Source of the DNA: Microbispora bryophytorum
Lineage (GTDB): Bacteria; Actinomycetota; Actinomycetes; Streptosporangiales; Streptosporangiaceae
Direction: 5' to 3'
Length of the DNA: 64,000 nt
NCBI RefSeq assembly: GCF_006874465.1
Contig: NZ_VIRL01000019.1
Coordinates: 97,838 to 161,837, forward strand
Shown piece by piece: positions 48,727 through 57,226 of this stretch; positions within the stretch are counted from its first letter, which is position 1, and every line of letters begins with the position of its first letter. The position numbers and the translations under genes were made by a program. The notes under the pieces are model-generated. The model was not told the DNA's origin and did no database searches. It saw only the letters and a list, made by a program, of their open reading frames with translations.

Positions 48727-49623
48727 TCAGCCGGCGTCGGAGAGCGCGTCCAGGCGGGCCATCTCCTCGTCCGTGAGACGCAGCGTGGCGGCGGCGACGT
48801 TCTCGGTGAGGTGATCGGGATTGCCGGTGCCCGGGATGGCCAGCACGTGCGGCCCCTGCTGGAGCGTCCAGGCCAGTCGCACCTGCGCGGAGGTCGCGCC
48901 GTGCGCGCGGGCCACGGCGAGCACCTCCTGACGGTCCGTGCCGCTCGCCCCCTGGTCGCGGCCCTCGCCGGCGATCGCGAAGAACGGCACGAAGGCGATG
49001 CCCTGCTCGCCGCAGGTGCGCAGTTGCCCTCGGCTGCGGGTGGCGCCGACGCCGTACAGGTTCTGCACGCTCACCACCGGCGCGATCGCCTGGGCCTGCG
49101 CGAGATGCCCTGGCCGGACGTTGGAGATCCCGAGGTGCCGGATGAGACCGGCCTCGCGCAGCTCGGCGAGCGCCCCGAAGTGCTCGGCGATCGAGTCGAG
49201 CCCCGGCTGGCGCAGATAGACCAGGTCGAGGTGGTCGCGGCCGAGCTGGCGCAGGTTCTCCTCGACCTGGCCGCGCAACTGGTCCGGCCGGGCGAACGGC
49301 AGCCACTCGCCGGACGGGTCCCGTCCGGGGCCCACCTTGGTCGCGATGACCAGGTCGTCCGGATATGGCGCGAGCGCCCGGTTGATCAGCTCGTTGGCCG
49401 AGCGCAGTCGCGAGAAGTAGAACGCCGCCGTGTCGATGTGGTTCACGCCGAGGTCGACGGCGCGCCGCAGCACCGCGATCGACCGTTCGCGGTCGCTCGG
49501 CGTGCCGAGGTCGAAGGCGGCGCTTCCTGTCAGGCGCATCGCGCCGAACCCCAGCCGGTTGACCGTGAGGTCGCCGAGCTTCCAGGTCCCCGCCGCCGCT
49601 GCGTTGATCGTTTCCTCACTCAT
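48727..49623 (-). CDS. aldo/keto reductase
   Basis: A 298-residue NADPH-dependent oxidoreductase: NRLGFGAMRLTGSAAFDL, LRRAVDLGVNHIDTAAFYF (catalytic Asp and Tyr), VIATKVGP (catalytic Lys), HLDLVYLRQPGL, IRHLGISNVRPGHLAQA, VVSVQNLYGVG and LAIPGTGNPDHLTENVAA. The usual catalytic His lies in the DHLDLVYL... segment, where RQPGL replaces the usual HRP or HWP. Start ATG 49623. The divergent/adjacent TetR regulator (17 bp upstream on the same strand) probably controls it in one operon. Confidence 0.93.
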   Translation of the reverse strand: MSEETINAAAAGTWKLGDLTVNRLGFGAMRLTGSAAFDLGTPSDRERSIAVLRRAVDLGVNHIDTAAFYFSRLRSANELINRALAPYPDDLVIATKVGPGRDPSGEWLPFARPDQLRGQVEENLRQLGRDHLDLVYLRQPGLDSIAEHFGALAELREAGLIRHLGISNVRPGHLAQAQAIAPVVSVQNLYGVGATRSRGQLRTCGEQGIAFVPFFAIAGEGRDQGASGTDRQEVLAVARAHGATSAQVRLAWTLQQGPHVLAIPGTGNPDHLTENVAAATLRLTDEEMARLDALSDAG

Positions 49624-49639
49624 CGTTCCAGGATGCCCG

Positions 49640-50320
49640 TTAAAGGCGCATGCTGTCGGCGAGGGCGTCCATGACGGCGTCGAGCAGGGTGGCACCGCTG
49701 TGCCCCATGCCGGCGCACTGCCCCTGAACATCCAGGCTCACCACGCCCTGGAGCTGCGCCCAGGCCATCACGGTGCCGGCCAGGGCGGTCGCCGGATCCC
49801 CCTCCGGGGCGAACGCGCGCACCCACTCGGCGACCACCGGGGTCTCCTCCACCCACCGCCGCATCTGCTCCCGCAGCGGTTCGGTCCCCGGGCGGCAGTG
49901 TCCTCCGGCGAACACCGGAAGGAAGGGCCCGAGCACGCTCCGGGCCCGCAGCACGCTCTCCGGGGGAGCGTCGTAGCCGGGCGAGGACGTGCCGGCCAGC
50001 AACTGGAACAGGTGCGGATTGGCCACCGCCCATCCGTGGAAGGCCCGGGCCAGCGCGTGCAGCCGCTCCCGAGGCGCGCCCTCGCCGGCGGCGGCCCGTA
50101 CGGCCGCGGCGACCTCGTCGAAGCCCTCCAGGATCAGCTCGGTCAGCAGGTCGTCGCGGCTGCGGAAGTACTTGTACAGCGCCGGGCCCGTGACGCCGAG
50201 CTCTTTCGCCACGGCGTTCAGGCTCAGCGCCGCCGCTCCGCCTTCGCCGATCTGCACGAGGGCGATCTGCTTGATCTCCGAACGGACCTGGTCCCGGTAG
50301 CGCTGCCGCGGCGTTGACAT
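49640..50320 (-). CDS. TetR-family transcriptional regulator
   Basis: A 226-residue regulator. The N-terminal helix-turn-helix reads IKQIALVQIGEGGAAALSLN, AVAKELGVTGPALYKYFRSR, DDLLTELILEGF. The C-terminal ligand domain resembles the TetR_C_13/WHG family (LARAFHGWAVANPHLFQLLA). It lies 17 bp upstream of the aldo/keto reductase gene in the same direction. The leader 50321-50465 presumably contains its operator, though I do not see a clear palindrome. Confidence 0.93.
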   Translation of the reverse strand: MSTPRQRYRDQVRSEIKQIALVQIGEGGAAALSLNAVAKELGVTGPALYKYFRSRDDLLTELILEGFDEVAAAVRAAAGEGAPRERLHALARAFHGWAVANPHLFQLLAGTSSPGYDAPPESVLRARSVLGPFLPVFAGGHCRPGTEPLREQMRRWVEETPVVAEWVRAFAPEGDPATALAGTVMAWAQLQGVVSLDVQGQCAGMGHSGATLLDAVMDALADSMRL

Positions 50321-50465
50321 CCTCTCATTATGGTGAGTGCCTCTCATCGGCGTCTCCGGCTCGTCGCGGCGATCGTCACGCGATGACCGGCCCCCGCGTC
50401 GTCGGCCGAAAGTGGCGCCGACGTCGAGGTCACCGCGCCTGCGCGCGGAGGAGGCCCGCACGAAA

Positions 50466-50501
50466 AGGGCCGGGCTTCCGGGAAATGGGAAGTCCGGCCC
50501 T
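50466..50501. terminator. terminator hairpin downstream of the 50542 gene
   Basis: AGGGCCGG (50466-50473) pairs with CCGGCCCT (50494-50501), extended inside by CTTCC/GGAAG across a G-T pair. It lies about 40 bp beyond the stop of the minus-strand secreted protein gene and separates it from the TetR gene. Confidence 0.7.
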
Positions 50502-50541
50502 GTGCCGAGCGATGCCGGGTGACCGGCGGTCTTTCGGATGC

Positions 50542-51066
50542 TCAGGGGGTGTAGATCTCCTGCACCTTGACGATCGCGCCGCGATAGACGGTGATGAGCG
50601 CCGGGCGATGCTTGGACTTCATCCGGGAGATCAGCTCACTGCGGGAGCACAGCTTCGACCCGAGGCCGCCGCTCTTCACGGTCACCGTGGTGCCCTTGCA
50701 CCCGGTGGCGCTGTAGAACACGACGTTCTTCGCCACGGGAGAGGCGTAGGCCGTCACGTCACCCTCGGGCGGGCCCGCGAAGTGCCCCTCCGTGTGGCCG
50801 GTCCTGTCCTTCACCCACCTGATCGGCTCGTATTCCGCCACCCCGGACCGGTAATACGTGACCCAGCCCCGCAGGATGCCGTCGTGTCGCGGCGAGATGT
50901 GCCTGGTGAAGTCATGGTGGGGGTCGCTCTGGAACGACGTGCCGTACGCCTTGGGCGCGGCGAACTTCGGCATGGCGGCGGCGTCGGCCGGGAGCGCCGC
51001 CGCGGAGAGCAACGCGGCGGCCGCGGCGGCGGGAAGAACGACGCGGAGCGAGAGGGTGAGCTTCAT
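50542..51066 (-). CDS. small secreted protein of unknown function
   Basis: A 174-residue protein with a signal peptide (about 1-30: LSLRVVLPAAAAAALLSAAA). The mature region has PKAYGTSFQSDPHHDFTRHI, HDGILRGWVTYYRSGVAEYE, two Cys (ATGCKGTTV and SKLCSRSEL) and VYRGAIVKVQEIYTP. The spaced Tyr/Trp strands suggest a beta-sandwich, possibly a lectin-like or inhibitor domain, but no family is recognised. A terminator follows. Confidence 0.75.
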   Translation of the reverse strand: MKLTLSLRVVLPAAAAAALLSAAALPADAAAMPKFAAPKAYGTSFQSDPHHDFTRHISPRHDGILRGWVTYYRSGVAEYEPIRWVKDRTGHTEGHFAGPPEGDVTAYASPVAKNVVFYSATGCKGTTVTVKSGGLGSKLCSRSELISRMKSKHRPALITVYRGAIVKVQEIYTP

Positions 51067-51240
51067 GCCTTGTTGGAGTCCGGGCCTCGCGGAGAAGTTC
51101 GCGCGATCTGGGCGAATCTCCGCACGCACCCACGCACGGGCCCCACGACGCCCGTGTCTGTCGCCCGGGACGCCGAGCGCGGTGCTCGCCGTTCGCCGGC
51201 TCTTGGCATGCGGCGCCACCGGCAGGGCGCCGAGAACGCC

Positions 51241-51528
51241 TCAGCGGACCTCGGGCTCGTCCCGCCGCGCGGCGTCCGCCGCGGCTCTGAGCCGGGCGTT
51301 CTCCGCTTCGAGCGCTCGTAGCCGCTCCTCGGCGTCCGGGGAGACCGGTGCCGTACGGGCCCGGGCGGCCGGGGCGTCGTCCTCGTCGCCGATCCTGCCG
51401 GTCTCCCTCTTGAGGATCCGCAGCGACTGCCCGACGGCCTTCGCGGTGTCCGGCAGCTTCTTCGCGCCGAAGAGCAGCACGAGCACCACCAACACGATCA
51501 TCCAGTGAACAGGGCTGAGCGAACCCAT
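51241..51528 (-). CDS. tatA: twin-arginine translocase subunit TatA
   Basis: A 95-residue TatA-type protein: [20 protein letters not shown] forms the single membrane helix, then [20 protein letters not shown] is the amphipathic helix with the conserved FGxKKLP hinge. A charged, coiled-coil-like C-terminus follows ([20 protein letters not shown]). TatA oligomers form the pore for folded exported proteins. It stands alone. A second tatA paralogue near tatC elsewhere is usual in actinobacteria. Confidence 0.92.
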   Translation of the reverse strand: MGSLSPVHWMIVLVVLVLLFGAKKLPDTAKAVGQSLRILKRETGRIGDEDDAPAARARTAPVSPDAEERLRALEAENARLRAAADAARRDEPEVR

Positions 51529-52169
51529 GGCGGGGTTCTCCTCTGGTCGTCGTTTTGCCTGCTCAAAGGCTATGTCATCGACTGCGCGGGTCGGCGCGCG
51601 GCCGGTGACCCGCGTCGCCCGCGTCACGCCGGGCAGTGGAGATCGCCCTCGGCATGCAGCGGAGAGGCGAAACGCGAAGGGAGGAAGCGCGGAACCAGCC
51701 GCCTGCTGACGCAGCCGGTCCCCCCGTGCGACTCCTGGCCGCTGCTCGACGAGCGGGGCGCCGACGTCGTCAGGCCGTCCGCCGGAACGCCGTGAGACGT
51801 CGCCGCAGCTCAGACGATCACCGATGCTGAAAGTTTCGTGAGTATTTCGGAAAAATCTTCGCAAGAGTAGCGGTAATCCTGCCGCGAACAGCACTGTCGT
51901 CCCCTCTCATCGGGTGGCGGAGACCCTCTCTGATTTGGGCCTTGCGATGCTGCAACGTTTCATTGATGCTTCGAAAACATTCGTCTCCATTCGGCTTGCG
52001 GTTCTCTCCGGACCCATCACAGGGCCGGGACCCCTCGGGAGGAAGGACGCACTGTGTCAAGCACTGTGTTGCAAGATCTCAAGGTCTCGGGAGCAACACC
52101 GGCGAGCCCGGTGCAGGCCGGGCCCGCACACGCCGACGACGCCGGTCGGCCCTCCCACGGAGGCGGCCG
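51529..52169. other. long intergenic region upstream of the CE15 esterase
   Basis: About 640 bp between divergent tatA and the CE15 gene. Besides the GAAA-n-TTTC box at 51828-51838, the 51840-52010 segment is AT-richer and contains CAACGTTTCATTGATG and a TTCGAAAACATTCG stretch, further TTTC/GAAA elements. I see no gene or named RNA. Confidence 0.5.
51828..51838. promoter_or_regulatory. GAAA-n-TTTC box upstream of CE15
   Basis: TGAAAGTTTCG, the same core as at GH12 (28806) and GH10 (35934, 36075), lies 332 bp upstream of the CE15 start. The distance leaves room for the promoter and leader, with AT-rich sequence following it. Confidence 0.5.
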
Positions 52170-53918
52170 ATGATCGGCGACGTCACTCCCGGCGGCGGGA
52201 GCCGCACCCCGGGTGTCCGCCGCGCGCTCGTCATCGGCGCCGTGGCGGCGCTTTCGCTGGGTCTCGCGGTGGTCGAGATCCCCGGTGGCAACGCCGGTGT
52301 GGGCGCGCTCGCGCCCTGGACGGCGCAGGCGGCCGCTGCCGCCGCCGGCGTCGAGGACGAGGGCGCCGACTGCGCGGTGTCCGACCTCGGAAGTCTGACG
52401 GCCAACTCCAGGCTTCCCGATCCCTTCAAGAAGATCAACGGGCAGCGCATCACCTCCAAGTCGGAGTGGCGGTGCCGCCGTGAAGAGATCAAGAAGCTCG
52501 CCGAGCGGTATGTCTACGGTGACAAGCACGGCAAGCCGGCAGGTGTCACCGGGACGGTCTCGCGAACCGGCATCACGGTCAACGTGTCCGACAGCGGCAG
52601 GAGCGCGAGCTTCTCGGCGAGCGTGGACCTGCCGAGCGGCACCGGGCCGTTCCCGGCCGTCATCGTCTACGGAGGATTCGGCGCCGACACGGCCACGATC
52701 AAGGCGAGCGGCGCCGCCGTCATCAGCTACGACCCCTTCACGGTCGGCAAGGAAGGCACCGCCCGCAACAACAAGCAGGGTGCCTACTACAGCATCTACG
52801 GCTCTTCGAGCAGCACCGGACTGCTCGCCGCCTGGGCCTGGGGCGTGAGCCGCATCATCGACGTCATCGAGCAGTCGGGGGGCGGCATCCTCAAGGCGGA
52901 TGCGACCGGTGTCACGGGCTGCTCCCGGTTCGGGAAGGGTGCCTTCACGGCCGGAGTGTTCGACCAGCGCATCGCGTTGACCATGCCGATCGAGTCGGGC
53001 AGCGCAGGCGTTCCGATCCTGCGCGGCGTCGCCCAGGAGTCCGGCGCGCAGCCGCTGAGCAGCGCCTACTCCGAGCAGCCGTGGCTGGGAGACGCGTTCG
53101 GCTCCTTCACCGGCAATCCCGCCCAACTGCCGGTGGACACTCACGAGATGGTGGGCATGATCGCCCCGCGCGGGCTGTTCATCATGGAGAACCCGCACGT
53201 CGACTGGCTGGGCGCCCAGTCGGGCAGCGTGGCCGCGCTGGCCGGAGCCGAGATCTACAAGGCGCTCGGCGCGGGAGACAACATCAGCTACTGGTCGGAC
53301 GTGCAGGACGGCACCCACTGCGCCACCCGGTCCGAATGGCGTACTCCGCTGCAGCAGAACATCCAGAAGTTCCTGCTGAAGACGGGCAACGCCTCCGCCG
53401 TGTTCCGGGTCTCGTCCAGGAAGTCCGGCAACCTGTCGCAGTGGAGAGACTGGACGACCCCGGTCCTGACCGACTCCAGCCCGTCTCCCAGCCCCAGCCC
53501 CAGCCCCAGCCCGAGTTCCTCGCCGCGTCCGCCCGTGAGCCCGAGCCCCTCACCCAGCGGAAGCCCGAGCACCAGCCCGAGCCCGCCGGTGAGCCCGAGC
53601 CCCTCGCCGTCCGGCGGGGTGAGCGGAGCGTGCTCGGCGACGGTACGGGTGATCAACTCCTGGTCCGGCGGCTGGCAGGGTGAGGTCACGGTGCGCGCGG
53701 GGAACTCCGCCGTCAACGGCTGGACCGTGAACTGGACCTGGCCGGGTTCGCAGACGATCACCCAGATTTGGGGTGGCGTACGGTCGGGCTCCGGCTCGAA
53801 CGTGACGGTGCGCAACGAGTCGTGGAACGGCTCGGTCGCCGCCAACGGGAGCACGACCTTCGGCTTCCTCGCCGGAGGGTCCTCGGCCACCCCGGCGGCC
53901 ACCTGCACCAGCCCGTGA
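52170..53918 (+). CDS. secreted CE15 4-O-methyl-glucuronoyl esterase with CBM2
   Basis: A 582-residue secreted esterase that cleaves ester bonds between lignin and the glucuronic acid of xylan. Signal anchor at about 18-38 (ALVIGAVAALSLGLAVVEI). The CE15 domain (about 62-425) shows FPAVIVYGGF, Ser252 in the signature TGCSRFGKGAF, Glu275 in MPIESGSAG and His383 in QDGTHCATR. A Pro/Ser linker with repeated SPSPSP runs from about 430 to 485. The C-terminal CBM2 (about 488-582) starts SATVRVINSWSGGWQGEVTV with Trp binding residues. ATG 52170 has GGAGGCGG. A terminator follows. This enzyme complements the xylanase. Confidence 0.95.
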   Translation: MIGDVTPGGGSRTPGVRRALVIGAVAALSLGLAVVEIPGGNAGVGALAPWTAQAAAAAAGVEDEGADCAVSDLGSLTANSRLPDPFKKINGQRITSKSEWRCRREEIKKLAERYVYGDKHGKPAGVTGTVSRTGITVNVSDSGRSASFSASVDLPSGTGPFPAVIVYGGFGADTATIKASGAAVISYDPFTVGKEGTARNNKQGAYYSIYGSSSSTGLLAAWAWGVSRIIDVIEQSGGGILKADATGVTGCSRFGKGAFTAGVFDQRIALTMPIESGSAGVPILRGVAQESGAQPLSSAYSEQPWLGDAFGSFTGNPAQLPVDTHEMVGMIAPRGLFIMENPHVDWLGAQSGSVAALAGAEIYKALGAGDNISYWSDVQDGTHCATRSEWRTPLQQNIQKFLLKTGNASAVFRVSSRKSGNLSQWRDWTTPVLTDSSPSPSPSPSPSPSSSPRPPVSPSPSPSGSPSTSPSPPVSPSPSPSGGVSGACSATVRVINSWSGGWQGEVTVRAGNSAVNGWTVNWTWPGSQTITQIWGGVRSGSGSNVTVRNESWNGSVAANGSTTFGFLAGGSSATPAATCTSP

Positions 53919-53946
53919 CCCACGGGTGACCGGACTCCGACGATCG

Positions 53947-53974
53947 GGGCCCGCGGCCGCCGCGCCGCGGGCCC
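53947..53974 (+). terminator. terminator after CE15
   Basis: A perfect 10-bp stem, GGGCCCGCGG / CCGCGGGCCC, with an eight-base loop lies about 28 bp downstream of the CE15 stop. Confidence 0.75.
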
Positions 53975-54050
53975 TCGGCATATGCGCCGGGCGCGATGTC
54001 TCATGATCCCGCCGGAGCCGGCCGAGCCCCGCAGCGGGGCGCCGCCTCGG

Positions 54051-54230
54051 TCAGTGACCGAAAATCATGACGACGCCGACGATGATGAAGTGGACGAGCA
54101 CCGCGAACACCAGGACGCTGGCGAATATCCACTTGGCGGGTCCGTGCTCGAAGTTCTTGCTCTCCTTCATCGGCGGGCGCTGGGCGACGCGGTCGGCGAT
54201 GCGCTCTTCGAGACTCTTCCTACGGGCCAT
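54051..54230 (-). CDS. small single-pass membrane protein
   Basis: A 59-residue protein: MARRKSLEERIADRVAQRPP, then MKESKNFEHGPAKWIFASVL with a C-terminal transmembrane helix VFAVLVHFIIVGVVMIF, ending GH. The N-terminus is positively charged and cytoplasmic. It is divergent from the MarR gene and shares its two palindromic operators, so it is probably repressed by that MarR protein. The function is unknown. Confidence 0.8.
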   Translation of the reverse strand: MARRKSLEERIADRVAQRPPMKESKNFEHGPAKWIFASVLVFAVLVHFIIVGVVMIFGH

Positions 54231-54255
54231 GACACTTCCTGTGTTCTCGGCGCTG

Positions 54256-54282
54256 CTTAGTGCACTAATAGTTAGTGTACTA
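54256..54282. promoter_or_regulatory. twin MarR-type palindromic operators
   Basis: TTAGTGCACTAA (54256-54267) and TTAGTGTACTAA (54271-54282) are two 12-bp palindromes with a 3-bp gap; the second has one mismatch. Centre-to-centre spacing is 15 bp. They lie between the divergent small membrane protein (25 bp from its start) and the MarR gene (28 bp from its preferred start), where bound protein would shut both promoters. Confidence 0.85.
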
Positions 54283-54310
54283 AGCTTGTAGCATGGCGGT
54301 GGAGGTGCAC

Positions 54311-54775
54311 ATGAGTGACGTTGGCGACATCGTCGACCCTCTGGCTCTGGAGAACCAGGTCTGCTTCGCCCTGGCGGTCGCCTCGCGGTCGGTCATCGGC
54401 CTCTATCGGCCTCTGCTCGAACCGATGGGTCTGACCCACCCGCAGTATCTGGTGATGCTGGCCCTGTGGCAGTACGCGCCGCTGTCGGTCAAGGACCTCA
54501 GCCGGCTGCTGCAGTTGGAGCCGGCCACGCTGTCACCGTTGCTCAAGCGCCTGGAGACCGCCGGTCTCGTCGAGCGCCGGCGCGCCAGCGACGACGAGCG
54601 TTCCCTGGCGATCGTGCTGACCGGCGAGGGACGCGCGCTGCGTGAGCAGGCCGAGAAGGTGCCCGTCGCGATCGTCGAGCGGCTGGGGATGGAGCTGACC
54701 GAGCTGCGGAGCCTGCACCAGGCGTTGACCCGGGTGATCGGCGCGGCCAACGGCGTCCACCTCGCCGCTCAGTGA
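54311..54775 (+). CDS. MarR-family regulator, OhrR-like
   Basis: A 154-residue winged-helix regulator: PLALENQVCFALAVASRSVI, GLTHPQYLVMLALWQYAPLS, VKDLSRLLQLEPATLSPLLK, RLETAGLVERRRASDDERSL. The single Cys in NQVCFALA is at the position of the peroxide-sensing Cys of OhrR, which would make it a redox switch; the usual OhrR partner ohr is absent here. I prefer ATG 54311, which has GGTGGAGG at correct spacing, over ATG 54293. The twin palindromes at 54256-54282 are its likely operators, controlling itself and the small membrane protein. Confidence 0.9.
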   Translation: MSDVGDIVDPLALENQVCFALAVASRSVIGLYRPLLEPMGLTHPQYLVMLALWQYAPLSVKDLSRLLQLEPATLSPLLKRLETAGLVERRRASDDERSLAIVLTGEGRALREQAEKVPVAIVERLGMELTELRSLHQALTRVIGAANGVHLAAQ

Positions 54776-54898
54776 CCGCACCCGCACCCGGGGGTCATCC
54801 CTGAGAGATGACCCGCTCTCCTCCCCGATCCGGGCTCGTCAGGAATGCCGGCCATGTCCCGGCCGTACGTCGCCGGGCCCGGGCTGTCGCCCGCCGCG

Positions 54899-55381
54899 TC
54901 AGGCGTTGCCCGCGACGTTCTGGACCGCGCGGGCGAGGCGGGCGAGATCGACGCCTTCGAGGTGGTCGAGAAAGTGCCGGCGCAAACTGGCCAGGTTGCT
55001 GGGCCACGCCCGTTCCAGGCGGGCGAGGCCGGCGTCGGTGAGGACGGCGTTCAACCCGCGGGCGTCGGCGTCGCATCTGAGTCGTTCGACCCAGCCCTGC
55101 CGCTCCAGGACGGTGACGATGCGGGTCATCCCACTCAGGGAGAGCTCGCAGGCGACCGCGAGCTCGCCCATCCTCATCCGTCGCTGCGGCGCCTCCGACA
55201 ACCGCATCAGGGTGATCCACTCAATGAGCGGCAACTGTTGTTCGCGCACCATGTCGGCGTCGATCGCGCGGGGCAGCGCGTAGATCAGGCGAGGCAGCGC
55301 GCGGATCAACGCCTCCTCGTCGGCGGTCAGCGGCTCCGGCTGCGCCGGTGGCACCGGCGGCACCGGCGGTGGTGTGGTCAT
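54899..55381 (-). CDS. MarR-family transcriptional regulator
   Basis: A 160-residue regulator with a Pro-rich start, then winged helix: LPLIEWITLMRLSEAPQRRM, MGELAVACELSLSGMTRIVT, VLERQGWVERLRCDADARGL. The DxR wing is DADARG. ATG 55381 is the preferred start; GTG 55387 is possible. It is divergent from the FMN reductase gene with an operator between. Confidence 0.9.
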   Translation of the reverse strand: MTTPPPVPPVPPAQPEPLTADEEALIRALPRLIYALPRAIDADMVREQQLPLIEWITLMRLSEAPQRRMRMGELAVACELSLSGMTRIVTVLERQGWVERLRCDADARGLNAVLTDAGLARLERAWPSNLASLRRHFLDHLEGVDLARLARAVQNVAGNA

Positions 55382-55392
55382 AGTCACAGATT

Positions 55393-55412
55393 ACTTGCTT
55401 CACGAACGAAGT
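55393..55412. promoter_or_regulatory. MarR-type inverted repeat
   Basis: ACTT-GC-TTC-AC-GAA-CG-AAGT forms a 20-bp imperfect palindrome 12 bp upstream of the MarR start and 54 bp upstream of the FMN reductase. This is the expected operator for divergent control of both genes. Confidence 0.6.
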
Positions 55413-55466
55413 ATCCATACTCTTCCAACGCGACGAATTATGCCCTGACCGGAATTGGAGATTGTC

Positions 55467-56027
55467 ATGACCAGAATCGGGATCATCCTCGGCAGCACCC
55501 GCCCCGGACGCAACGGCGAGGCCGTCGCCCGCTGGGTGCACCAGATCGCCACGCAGCGGACCGACGCGGAGTTCGAGCTCGTGGACCTGCTCGACTACAA
55601 ACTCCCGCACCTCGACGAGACGCTGCCGCCGTCGCTCGGCCAGTACGCGCAGCCGCACACCAGGGCGTGGGCCGACAAGATCGCGTCGTTCGACGGGTTC
55701 GTCATGGTGACCCCGGAATACAACCACTCGACGTCGGGCGCACTGAAGAACGCCATCGACTTCCTGTACGGCGAGTGGAACAACAAAGCCGTCGGTTTCG
55801 TCAGCTACGGCTCGGTCGGCGGCACCCGTGCGGTGGAACACCTGCGCCTGATCGCCGGCGAGCTCCAGATGGCCGACGTGCGGGCCCAGGTGGCGCTGTC
55901 CCTGCTCACCGACTTCAAGGACTACAGCGTGTTCACGCCCAACGAGGGCCATGTCGGGCCGCTCACCACGATGTTGGACCAGGTCGTGGCATGGAGCGTG
56001 GCACTCGCACCGTTGCGCGCCCGCTGA
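55467..56027 (+). CDS. NADPH-dependent FMN reductase
   Basis: A 186-residue flavodoxin-like quinone/azo reductase: MTRIGIILGSTRPGRNGEAV (FMN phosphate loop), FELVDLLDYKLPHLDE, VTPEYNHSTSGALKNAIDFL and VGFVSYGSVGGTRAVEHL. The reaction is NAD(P)H-driven reduction of FMN or quinones. Control by the divergent MarR gene fits a quinone/aromatic stress response. A terminator follows. Confidence 0.93.
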   Translation: MTRIGIILGSTRPGRNGEAVARWVHQIATQRTDAEFELVDLLDYKLPHLDETLPPSLGQYAQPHTRAWADKIASFDGFVMVTPEYNHSTSGALKNAIDFLYGEWNNKAVGFVSYGSVGGTRAVEHLRLIAGELQMADVRAQVALSLLTDFKDYSVFTPNEGHVGPLTTMLDQVVAWSVALAPLRAR

Positions 56028-56082
56028 AGTCCGCGCGAGACACGGGGATCAGGAGGGGCTCCACGGGAACGCCCGACGGCAA

Positions 56083-56107
56083 GGTGGTGCCGATCACCGG
56101 CACCACC
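56083..56107 (+). terminator. terminator after the FMN reductase
   Basis: GGTGGTGCCG / CGGCACCACC, a perfect 10-bp stem with loop ATCAC, lies 55 bp past the stop and 30 bp before the end of the convergent collagen-like gene. Confidence 0.7.
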
Positions 56108-56136
56108 GGGTGCCGCTAGGGAGCGTCTGACACGAC

Positions 56137-56946
56137 CTAGCCCCCCATACAGATCACATAGATGGTGCCGGTCACGCTCTTGCCGTAGAGCCTCCAGCCG
56201 ACCGCCTTGCCGTTGATGAGGTACGGCGCGTTCGTGATGATGTAGGGCGCGCTCGGGGTGGTGCCGGCGATGAAGCCGCCGCCCGTGGCGACCATGTCGT
56301 CCGGGCACATGATGTTGTCTTCGCCGCCGTTGGCCGGAAGGTAGAGGGCCTCCGCTTTGGTGATGACGTTGGCGGAGCCACCCCCGGAGCCCGCGGGGCC
56401 CGCAGGTCCGGCCGGCCCCGCGGGACCACGCGCGCCGGTCTCGCCCTTCTCACCCTTCGGGCCCTGGGGACCGGTGAGGCCGCGCGGACCGGTGTCGCCC
56501 TTCGCGCCCGCGGCGCCGGCGGGGCCGCGGTCGCCGTCCTTGCCGTCCTTGCCCGGGGTGCCGTCCTTGCCCGGGGCGCCGGGCTCGCCCTTGAGGCCCT
56601 GCGGACCGGCCGGGCCGCGCAGGCCCTGCGGACCCCGCAGGCCCTGAGGACCGCGCAGACCGCGCGGGCCCTGCTCCCCGGTGTCACCCTTCGCGCCGGT
56701 GCCGCCGATACCCACCGGACCCTGCGGACCGGTCTTGTTCCACGACACCTTCGTCTCGGTCGCCTTACACCTCGTCGTGGCGTTGACCAGGCGCATATAC
56801 CGCGTGCTCTTGTTCACACACGCGTAGAAGGCGGCGTCGCCCGCCGACGAAGCGGTGGCCGCGCCACCCAGAACCAGGAACGACCCGACCAGGGCGCCGG
56901 CCGTCACTAGGCCGATGCTCCGCCCGCCCGGCAACTTGATAGCCAC
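56137..56946 (-). CDS. bacterial collagen-like protein
   Basis: A 269-residue exported protein. It has a signal or anchor helix (about 9-34) and an N-terminal Cys-containing module ([31 protein letters not shown]), often placed before collagen-like repeats in actinobacteria. About 38 uninterrupted Gly-X-Y triplets follow (about 73-187) rich in GPQG, GKDG and GPAG. The C-terminal domain (about 190-269) has [37 protein letters not shown] and ends VICMGG, and probably trimerises. The GTG at 56946 has GAGAGGGA at correct spacing. Bacterial Gly-X-Y domains form stable triple helices without hydroxyproline. Confidence 0.9.
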   Translation of the reverse strand: MAIKLPGGRSIGLVTAGALVGSFLVLGGAATASSAGDAAFYACVNKSTRYMRLVNATTRCKATETKVSWNKTGPQGPVGIGGTGAKGDTGEQGPRGLRGPQGLRGPQGLRGPAGPQGLKGEPGAPGKDGTPGKDGKDGDRGPAGAAGAKGDTGPRGLTGPQGPKGEKGETGARGPAGPAGPAGPAGSGGGSANVITKAEALYLPANGGEDNIMCPDDMVATGGGFIAGTTPSAPYIITNAPYLINGKAVGWRLYGKSVTGTIYVICMGG

Positions 56947-57226
56947 GGACTTCCCTCTCTGAGGCATAAGGGGCAACTGACGCGCAAGAGGCGCGAGTGA
57001 TACACGTCCGAGCGGAAGCGGCGGTTGTCCTTCCGTAGATCACGTATGCGCATCACCGCTCCATGTCAGCCACCTTGGTCAGGAGCCACGCACCCGAACC
57101 CGTTGCGGCGGGGCAATCTCAGGGGCGCGACAGTGCCGGCAAGAGGGGCCCGGCCCGGTCGTGCGGCCGGACCTTCACAGGCGCCGCTCATCCGGACACC
57201 CCCTCCTGTGCTCGGGGCAAGGACGG
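56947..57226. other. intergenic, no gene seen
   Basis: About 280 bp between the collagen-like gene and the end of the co-directional deacetylase gene. I see no coding bias or clear hairpin. The collagen-like gene's promoter should lie here. Confidence 0.4.
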
